Shown: positions 23,730-28,772 of the stretch, piece after piece | Position numbering within the stretch: position 1 is the stretch's first letter | Layout of the letters: every line of letters starts with the position of its first letter | Source of the DNA: Pseudomonadota bacterium | GTDB taxonomy: Bacteria; Pseudomonadota; Alphaproteobacteria; Rhizobiales; Rhizobiaceae | Length of the DNA stretch: 28,772 bases | Direction: 5' to 3' | NCBI GenBank assembly: GCA_023435335.1 | Contig: JAEYRU010000023.1 | Location: 1 to 28,772 of the forward strand | Notes under the pieces: model-generated | What the model was told of the DNA's origin: nothing | What the model saw: only the letters and a program-made list of their open reading frames with translations | The model's database searches: none | Translations under genes and position numbers: made by a program

Positions 23730-24464
23730 TCAGTTCACGACGAGTGCGAGGCCGGGGACGCGGCTTATCAGCGTGCGATCCTCGAGCATCACGTATTCGA
23801 GGTTGCGCCGCGCCGCGCGGGCGTGCTCGCGCGCGATCATCTCGGCCCGGGTGCCCTCGCGCGCGGCGATCGCCGAGACGATCGCCCAGTGCTGCTCCTG
23901 CGCGGTGTTGAGCGAACGGCGGAACGCCTCGATGTCGGCCCGGTCGGGCAGGAAGGCCGAGGGCGAAGCGAATGGAAGCCGCGTGACCCGGTCCACCTCG
24001 CGGCGCACCACGTCGCTGCCCGACAGCGCCGCCAGTTCCCGGTGGAACTCGGCGTTGAGTTCGGCATAGGCTTCGAAGTCCACCTCGCCGGGCACGTCTC
24101 CGAAACACTCGTCGAGCTTCATGACGATGCCGCGGAAGCGCGCCAGCGCCTCGGGCTTCACCCCCCGCTCGGCCGCCAGGCGGGCGGCGGTTCCCTCCAG
24201 CACGCCGCGCAGTTCGATTGCATCCACCACGTCGGCGAAGCTGAACGTGCGCACGACGAAGCCGCCGTTGCGGGCGCGGTCGAGCAGCCCTTCCTCGGCA
24301 AGCCGCGACATGGCCTCGCGCACCGGCGTTCGGGAGATCTGCATTTCTTCCGCGAGAGGTACCTCGAAGAGTCGCATCCCGCCCGGCAACTGTCCGCCGA
24401 GGATCTTCTGCCGGAGTTCAATCACGGCCCGCATCGCATGCGTCCTGCCGGAGTTCTTTTCCAT
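23730..24464 (-). CDS. GntR-family regulator, FadR/FCD subfamily (244 aa)
   Basis: Winged-helix DNA-binding domain (about 8-72; ISRTPVREAMSRLAEEGLLDR is the recognition part) followed by an all-helical FCD effector domain. Likely metal or ligand residues are N137/H141 (LNAEFHREL), H192 (EQHWAIVSAI) and H214 (AREHARAARR). FCD regulators usually sense small carboxylates, amino acids or sugar acids. The ATG at 24464 has purine-rich AGAGGGG and GGAGG upstream. It lies 77 bp after livF on the same strand, with a possible promoter of its own, so it may control the Liv transporter genes. A link to the Ehr operon 164 bp downstream is also possible but less likely. Confidence 0.93.
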   Translation of the reverse strand: MEKNSGRTHAMRAVIELRQKILGGQLPGGMRLFEVPLAEEMQISRTPVREAMSRLAEEGLLDRARNGGFVVRTFSFADVVDAIELRGVLEGTAARLAAERGVKPEALARFRGIVMKLDECFGDVPGEVDFEAYAELNAEFHRELAALSGSDVVRREVDRVTRLPFASPSAFLPDRADIEAFRRSLNTAQEQHWAIVSAIAAREGTRAEMIAREHARAARRNLEYVMLEDRTLISRVPGLALVVN

Positions 24465-24489
24465 GAGAATCGGCCCCTCTACCTCCTTA

Positions 24490-24517
24490 TTTATGCACGC
24501 AGGCCGCCGGCTGTCGA
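24490..24517 (-). promoter_or_regulatory. Candidate promoter of the GntR gene
   Basis: Reading leftwards, TCGACA (24517-24512) and CATAAA (24495-24490) are 16 bp apart, 26 bp before the ATG. It would let the regulator be expressed separately from the liv genes. Consensus match is moderate. Confidence 0.35.
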
Positions 24518-24541
24518 AGCCTTGCTTCCGCGTTGCCCCGC

Positions 24542-25264
24542 TTATCCTCCCGATTCCTTCAGGTTCAGGCCGATATAGCGGTCCAGTGTAGGGCGGTCCT
24601 CAAGCAGCTCCCGCGACGTCGCCCGGTGCGCGATCAGCCCGCGTTCGATGATGATCGCCTGCTCGGTCAGGCCGAGCGCCACGTCGGCATGCTGCTCCAC
24701 CAGCACGAGCGAGATGCCGCCTTCTCCGGCCATCCGCCGGATCGCCCCCACCAGTTCCTCCACGATGATAGGGGCCAGTCCTTCCAGCGGCTCGTCGAGC
24801 AGGAGAATGGAGGGGTTGGTCATCAGCGTGCGGGCGATCGTCAGCATCTGCTGCTCGCCGCCCGAAAGCTGGTTGCCCATGTTGCGGCGCCGCTCCCTGA
24901 GCCGCGGGAACAGGCCGTAGACCGCCTGCAGGTCCCAGCGGCCGCTGCGCGCCACGACTGTGAGGTTCTCCTCGACCGTCAGCGACGGGAAGATGTCGCG
25001 CTCCTGCGGTACCCATCCCAGCCCCATATGTGCCCGCTTCTGCGGCGGAAGCCGGGATATGTCGGTACCCGATAGCCAGAGGGAACCGCGCATGAGGTTG
25101 ACGATACCCATGATCGCCAGCAGCAGCGTCGTCTTGCCGACGCCGTTGCGGCCAAGCACGGCGAGGCTGCCGCCGGAGGCCAGCGACAGCGAGACGTTGT
25201 CGAGCACGACGGCCTCGCCGTAGCCGGCGCGCACATCCCGGAGTTCGAGCAGGACTTCAGCCAT
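24542..25264 (-). CDS. livF: Branched-chain amino acid-type ABC transporter ATPase LivF (240 aa)
   Basis: One of two ATPases of a HAAT-family importer. Walker A is GRNGVGKTT (38-46), the signature LSGGEQQ starts at 133, and Walker B is ILLLDEP (153-159), followed by LEGLAP as in LivF. Length is normal. The ATG at 25264 overlaps the livG end by 8 bp, so they are translated together. The imported compound may be a branched-chain amino acid, an amide, urea or an aromatic acid; sequence of the ATPase cannot tell. Confidence 0.94.
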   Translation of the reverse strand: MAEVLLELRDVRAGYGEAVVLDNVSLSLASGGSLAVLGRNGVGKTTLLLAIMGIVNLMRGSLWLSGTDISRLPPQKRAHMGLGWVPQERDIFPSLTVEENLTVVARSGRWDLQAVYGLFPRLRERRRNMGNQLSGGEQQMLTIARTLMTNPSILLLDEPLEGLAPIIVEELVGAIRRMAGEGGISLVLVEQHADVALGLTEQAIIIERGLIAHRATSRELLEDRPTLDRYIGLNLKESGG

Positions 25265-26012
25265 GGTGTCCCCTGCCGAGATAGACTTCGCGCACGCGCG
25301 GGTCGCTGCGCACGACCGACGGCTCCGCCTCCATCAGCACGCCGCCGGCGACCAGCACGACGATGCGCGAGGCGAAGCTGAACACGATGTTCATGTCGTG
25401 CTCGATGAAGAGTACCGATATGTCCTCGGGCAGCGCCGCAACCACGCTGAAGAGCATGGCGCTTTCGTCCTTCGGCACGCCGGCCGCGGGCTCGTCCAGC
25501 AAGAGCACCTTCGGCTTCGTGGCGAGCGCCAGTGCGATCTCGAGCAACCGTTGCTGGCCGTAGGCAAGCGTGCGGGTCGGGCGCGTGGCGACGTCGGCGA
25601 GCGACAGCTGCTCCAATATGGCGTAGCTCTCGTCGATCGCTCCCGTGTGCGCGGCGAGACCGCGCCAGAACTGCGAGGCGGTCCGCTCGCGTTCGCACAC
25701 GGCCAACGTCACAGCCTCGAGCGGTGTCAGGTCGGGAAACAGCGTGTTGATCTGGAACGTGCGGGTAAGCCCACGGCGCACCCGCGCGGCGGTCGCCGTG
25801 CCGGTGATATCCTCGCCCGCGAGCAGGATACGTCCCGAATCCGGCTTCAGCTGTCCGGTGATGAGGTTGATCAGTGTCGTCTTGCCCGCTCCATTGGGGC
25901 CGATCAGCGCATGCCTGGCGCCGCGCGGCAGCGTGATCGAGACGTCGCGCGCCACTTCCAGCGATCCGAAGCGCTTGAAAAGCCCTTGCGTCTCCAGCAC
26001 GGCCGGTTCCAT
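25257..26012 (-). CDS. livG: Branched-chain amino acid-type ABC transporter ATPase LivG (251 aa)
   Basis: Second ATPase of the importer. Walker A is GPNGAGKTT (38-46), the LivG-type signature LAYGQQRLLEIALAL starts at 149, Walker B is VLLLDEP (169-175), and DEPAAGV follows as in LivG. I place the start at ATG 26012, which shares its A with the livM TGA stop and has AAGG 9 nt upstream; a TTG one codon earlier is an alternative. The end overlaps livF by 8 bp. It forms the heterodimeric motor with LivF on the LivHM membrane pair. Confidence 0.94.
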   Translation of the reverse strand: MEPAVLETQGLFKRFGSLEVARDVSITLPRGARHALIGPNGAGKTTLINLITGQLKPDSGRILLAGEDITGTATAARVRRGLTRTFQINTLFPDLTPLEAVTLAVCERERTASQFWRGLAAHTGAIDESYAILEQLSLADVATRPTRTLAYGQQRLLEIALALATKPKVLLLDEPAAGVPKDESAMLFSVVAALPEDISVLFIEHDMNIVFSFASRIVVLVAGGVLMEAEPSVVRSDPRVREVYLGRGHHG

Positions 26013-27007
26013 CAATCGCGCCTTCCCATGAGCCGCGCCAGCCCGCCGAGAATGCCTTTCGGCATGAACAGGACCACTGCCATCAGCAGTACGCCGATTC
26101 CGAAATACCAGTATTGCGGGTTGATGCCCGCAAGCTGGTCGCGGGCAAGCAGGAAGATGACGGCGCCGACGATTGCTCCGTAGAGACGACCGGTGCCGCC
26201 GAGGATGAGCATGACGACCACGTCCGCCGAGCGCTGGAAGCTCAGCGCGTCCAGCGTCACTGTGTTGGTTGTCTGCGTGAGCAATGCCCCTGCCAGGCCC
26301 GCGATGAAGGCCGAGATCGTGTAGATCCTGCGCAGGTGCTGCTTGTGCTCGGAGCCTATGGCGGGCATCCGCCGCACGTTCTCGCGCACGCCGCGCAGTG
26401 CCAAGCCGAAGGACGAATTGACGATGCGGCGGCTGACGAGGAAGCAGAGGAAAAGGATGGCCAGCGAATACGAATAGGCCGTGTAGCCCCAGAGGTCGAA
26501 ACGGAAATAGCCGAAGATCTTCCAGGTGCTCACACCGCGCAGCCCGTCGGTGCCCCCGGTGAGCCAGGTGAGGGCGTTGGCCAACTCATAGGTGAGCAGC
26601 CCCAAGCCCAGCGTCACCATGATCAGCGCCAGATGCTGCACCCGCACCACCAGGAAGCTGGCGACGTATCCCACCAGACCGGCAACGACGCCGGCAATCA
26701 GCAGACCGCTCAGCGGCTCACCCCAGCCGTAGCGTGCGCTGAGGATGCCTGCCGTGTATGCGCCGATGCCGAAGAACATGGCGTGGCCTAGCGTGACGAT
26801 GCCGGCATAACCGAGAACGAGATCCACCGAGATGGCGAACAGCGCCGCGATCGCGACCTGGTTGGCGAGCGGCAGATAGGTCGGGAAGAAGTAGAACGGC
26901 AGGAGCGCGGCGAGCCAGAACAGTACCTCGAACGGCGACCAGCGGGACTGCCGTTTCAGCCATTTCAGGGGCTCTGCTGGACCCGCGGCGATTTCGGGAC
27001 TGGCCAC
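26012..27007 (-). CDS. livM: Branched-chain amino acid-type ABC transporter permease LivM (331 aa)
   Basis: Membrane permease with a hydrophilic N-terminal tail (about 1-28) and about eight to ten hydrophobic segments. LivM motifs are visible: DLVLGYAGIVTLGHAMFFGIGAYTAG near 62-87 and GTGRLYGAIVGA near the C-terminus. The start is a GTG at 27007 with GGGAG 7 nt upstream. It follows livH by 10 bp and its stop overlaps the livG start. It pairs with LivH to form the translocation path in the inner membrane. Confidence 0.94.
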   Translation of the reverse strand: MASPEIAAGPAEPLKWLKRQSRWSPFEVLFWLAALLPFYFFPTYLPLANQVAIAALFAISVDLVLGYAGIVTLGHAMFFGIGAYTAGILSARYGWGEPLSGLLIAGVVAGLVGYVASFLVVRVQHLALIMVTLGLGLLTYELANALTWLTGGTDGLRGVSTWKIFGYFRFDLWGYTAYSYSLAILFLCFLVSRRIVNSSFGLALRGVRENVRRMPAIGSEHKQHLRRIYTISAFIAGLAGALLTQTTNTVTLDALSFQRSADVVVMLILGGTGRLYGAIVGAVIFLLARDQLAGINPQYWYFGIGVLLMAVVLFMPKGILGGLARLMGRRD

Positions 27008-27017
27008 GCGCGTCTCC

Positions 27018-27881
27018 CTATCGCTTGCCGAGCAGGCCCAGCGGCCGCACGAGCAGGATTGCGACCAGCAGGAGGTAGATCAGGAAGGAGCCCGCCTCCG
27101 GCATGAAGTACTTGCCCGCCACGTCGCCGATCCCGAGGAGCGCGGCGCCGAGAAAAGAGCCGGCGATCGAGCCCAGTCCACCGACGCTGACGACGATCAG
27201 CACGTAAACCAGGAAGTGGAAGCCAAAAGACGGATCGAGGCCCACCACCTCGATGGCCAGCGCGCCCCCCAGCCCTGCCAGTCCGCTGCCCAGCGCAAAG
27301 GTCAGGGCGAAAATGCGTTCGACGTTGAGACCGAGTCCCTGCGCAACCCGCTGGTTGTCGACGGCGGCGCGTATCTGCGCGCCGAAGCGTGTCCGCTCCA
27401 GGGTGAAGAACAGCAGGGCAGTGATGACGAGAGCCACGGCTATCAGGAACAGCCGATACGTCCCGAAGCGCATGCCGAATATCTCGGTGGAACCGCGCAG
27501 CCAGCGCGGCAGCACGATCGGCTGCTGCGCTGTACCGAAGAGGAAGGTCGCGGCCGCCGCGGCCACGAACACAAGGCCGATCGTGAACAGGACCTGGTTG
27601 AGTTCGCCGGCCCGGTAGAGTCGGCGAAACAGGGTGCGTTCCAGCACCACGCTGAGAACGGCCGCCGCGAGAAAGGCCGCCGGAAGCGTCAGCAGGAAGG
27701 GAAAGTCGAACTGCCGCATGAGCCAGACGGTGACGTATCCGCCAAGCATGCCGAAGGCGCCATGCGCGAGGTTGATGAAGTTCATCAGCCCCAGTGTGAC
27801 CGACAGGCCCACCGACAGGACGAACAGAAGCATCCCGAAGGCGAGCCCGTCGAACAGCACGATTGCGATGTTGCCGACCAC
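27018..27881 (-). CDS. livH: Branched-chain amino acid-type ABC transporter permease LivH (287 aa)
   Basis: Membrane permease, about eight hydrophobic segments, with the LivH hallmark LSVGLSVTLGLMNFINLAHGAFGMLGGYV (about 22-50, shown in the sequence as one run) and GGLGSIAGSFLGA near the C-terminus. Length is normal for LivH. The start is a GTG at 27881 with only a weak purine-rich site; the ATG at residue 18 is too far inside the first helix to be likely. A 36-bp gap separates it from the binding-protein gene. It forms the channel with LivM. Confidence 0.93.
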   Translation of the reverse strand: MVGNIAIVLFDGLAFGMLLFVLSVGLSVTLGLMNFINLAHGAFGMLGGYVTVWLMRQFDFPFLLTLPAAFLAAAVLSVVLERTLFRRLYRAGELNQVLFTIGLVFVAAAAATFLFGTAQQPIVLPRWLRGSTEIFGMRFGTYRLFLIAVALVITALLFFTLERTRFGAQIRAAVDNQRVAQGLGLNVERIFALTFALGSGLAGLGGALAIEVVGLDPSFGFHFLVYVLIVVSVGGLGSIAGSFLGAALLGIGDVAGKYFMPEAGSFLIYLLLVAILLVRPLGLLGKR

Positions 27882-27917
27882 TTTTCTATTTCTGCGTCAG
27901 TTCGACCGGCATCGGCC

Positions 27918-28772
27918 TCAGTTGGCGCCGTGCAGCGGATCCTTCACGTCGGGGATCTCGTGAATGATCACGTTCTGCAGCTTGCCGTCGACCTCCTGGA
28001 TCTCGCGGATATAGACGGTCTGCACGACGTCGCGCGTCTCCGGATCAATCGACATCGGCCCGCGCGGGCTGTCCCACGACATTCCCTTTGCGGCCTCGAC
28101 CAGCGCATCGCCGCTGGCGTCGCCGTTGGTCTTCTTGAGCGCTTCGTAGATCAGGTGCATCCCGTCATAGCCGCCGATGGAGAACAGGTCGGGGCTGCGC
28201 CCGTTGTTGGCTTCGCGGTAGCCGGCAACGAACTCGTTGTTGAGCGGATCGTCGCGCTCCAGCGTGTAGTGGAAGGTCGTGATGATGCCCTTGGCGGTTT
28301 CACCCATGCTTTCCAGCGCTTCCGGATGCGTCAATTCGCCCTGTGCGAAGATCTTCGTGGCGGGCGGAGCGAGGCCACGATCGACTAGCGCCTTGCCGAT
28401 TGCCGCGGGCTGCGCGCCGCCGGGCACGAAGATATACACGGCTTCCGGATTGGCGTCCTTTACGCGCTGCACGAAGGCCGAGAAGTCCGGATTGGCGACG
28501 GGGGTGCGGTCCGAGCCCAGCACGGTGCCGCCTGCGTCCGAGAAGCCCTTGGCGAAGGCCTTCTCGGCGTCATGGCCCGGACCGTAGTCCGCCACCAGGG
28601 TGTAGGCCTGCTTCACGCCGGCTTCCTCGAAGGCCCACTGGCCGAACGCGGTGTTGAGCTGCGGGATCGTGACCGAAGTACGCACGATGTAGGGCGACTG
28701 TTCGGTGACAATCGACGTCGCGGCGTTCATCACCACCATCAGCTTCTGCGCCTCGGTTGCCACCGGCGCGGC
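27918..28772 (-). CDS. LivK-like periplasmic substrate-binding protein (C-terminal part)
   Basis: Partial gene: 284 residues are inside the window and the N-terminus, including any signal peptide, lies beyond 28772. The fold is a type I periplasmic binding protein of the amide/branched-chain amino acid class (Peripla_BP_6-like). Typical segments are APVATEAQKLMVVM at the left of the fragment, the inter-domain strand YTLVADYGPGHDAEKAF, and the late IGGYDGMHLIYEALKK. It captures the ligand for LivHMGF and is read first in this operon. The ligand is not clear from sequence; annotation as a general amino-acid binding protein is the safe reading. Confidence 0.92.
   Translation of the reverse strand, partial: AAPVATEAQKLMVVMNAATSIVTEQSPYIVRTSVTIPQLNTAFGQWAFEEAGVKQAYTLVADYGPGHDAEKAFAKGFSDAGGTVLGSDRTPVANPDFSAFVQRVKDANPEAVYIFVPGGAQPAAIGKALVDRGLAPPATKIFAQGELTHPEALESMGETAKGIITTFHYTLERDDPLNNEFVAGYREANNGRSPDLFSIGGYDGMHLIYEALKKTNGDASGDALVEAAKGMSWDSPRGPMSIDPETRDVVQTVYIREIQEVDGKLQNVIIHEIPDVKDPLHGAN

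Overview
This is a GC-rich stretch from an alphaproteobacterium. Gene content, codon bias and intergenic repeat style suggest Rhizobiales (Phyllobacteriaceae/Mesorhizobium-like), but that is inference; no rRNA or tRNA is present to anchor taxonomy. Almost every gene lies on the minus strand. The only convincing plus-strand gene is a LacI-family regulator.

Region 1 (1-12983, minus) is a roughly 13 kb sugar-utilisation operon read leftwards from a LacI-controlled promoter near 13.02 kb. In transcription order it encodes a Sec-exported sugar-binding protein, two CUT1 permeases and their ATPase (a set resembling the GtsABC-type glucose/mannose importers). These are followed by a GH2 beta-mannosidase-like enzyme, a short sugar phosphate isomerase/epimerase-type TIM barrel, a Gfo/Idh/MocA oxidoreductase, an aldo/keto reductase, a GH43 beta-xylosidase-like enzyme, a second TIM barrel, and a second Gfo/Idh/MocA oxidoreductase cut by the window edge. 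The theme is import and breakdown of hemicellulose-type oligosaccharides. The doubled oxidoreductase-plus-TIM-barrel pairs suggest an oxidative route beside plain hydrolysis. The three largest gaps inside the operon each hold a stem-loop or inverted repeat.

Region 2 (12984-14474) is the divergent control region and the LacI-type repressor. An identical 14-bp palindrome sits at both ends of the control region: next to the binding-protein gene and next to the repressor gene. This fits repression of the operon plus autoregulation. A 6-phosphogluconate dehydrogenase gene (14481-15902, minus) converges on the repressor gene.

Region 3 (16160-23565, minus) is a compact, translationally coupled operon: a small XRE-type regulator, then homologues of HyfB, HyfC, HyfE, HyfF, HyfG and HyfI. 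It looks like a group 4 energy-converting hydrogenase. However, the catalytic subunit has Ser-Gly-Asp-Ser where the first Ni-Fe Cys pair should be and no normal second pair, and both ferredoxin-like subunits are absent. It is therefore best called an energy-converting hydrogenase-related (Ehr) complex of unknown redox partner, and it is the most intriguing system here.

Region 4 (23730-28772, minus) is a Liv-type branched-chain amino acid/amide ABC transporter (binding protein cut by the window edge, LivH, LivM, LivG, LivF), followed by a GntR/FCD regulator that may control it.
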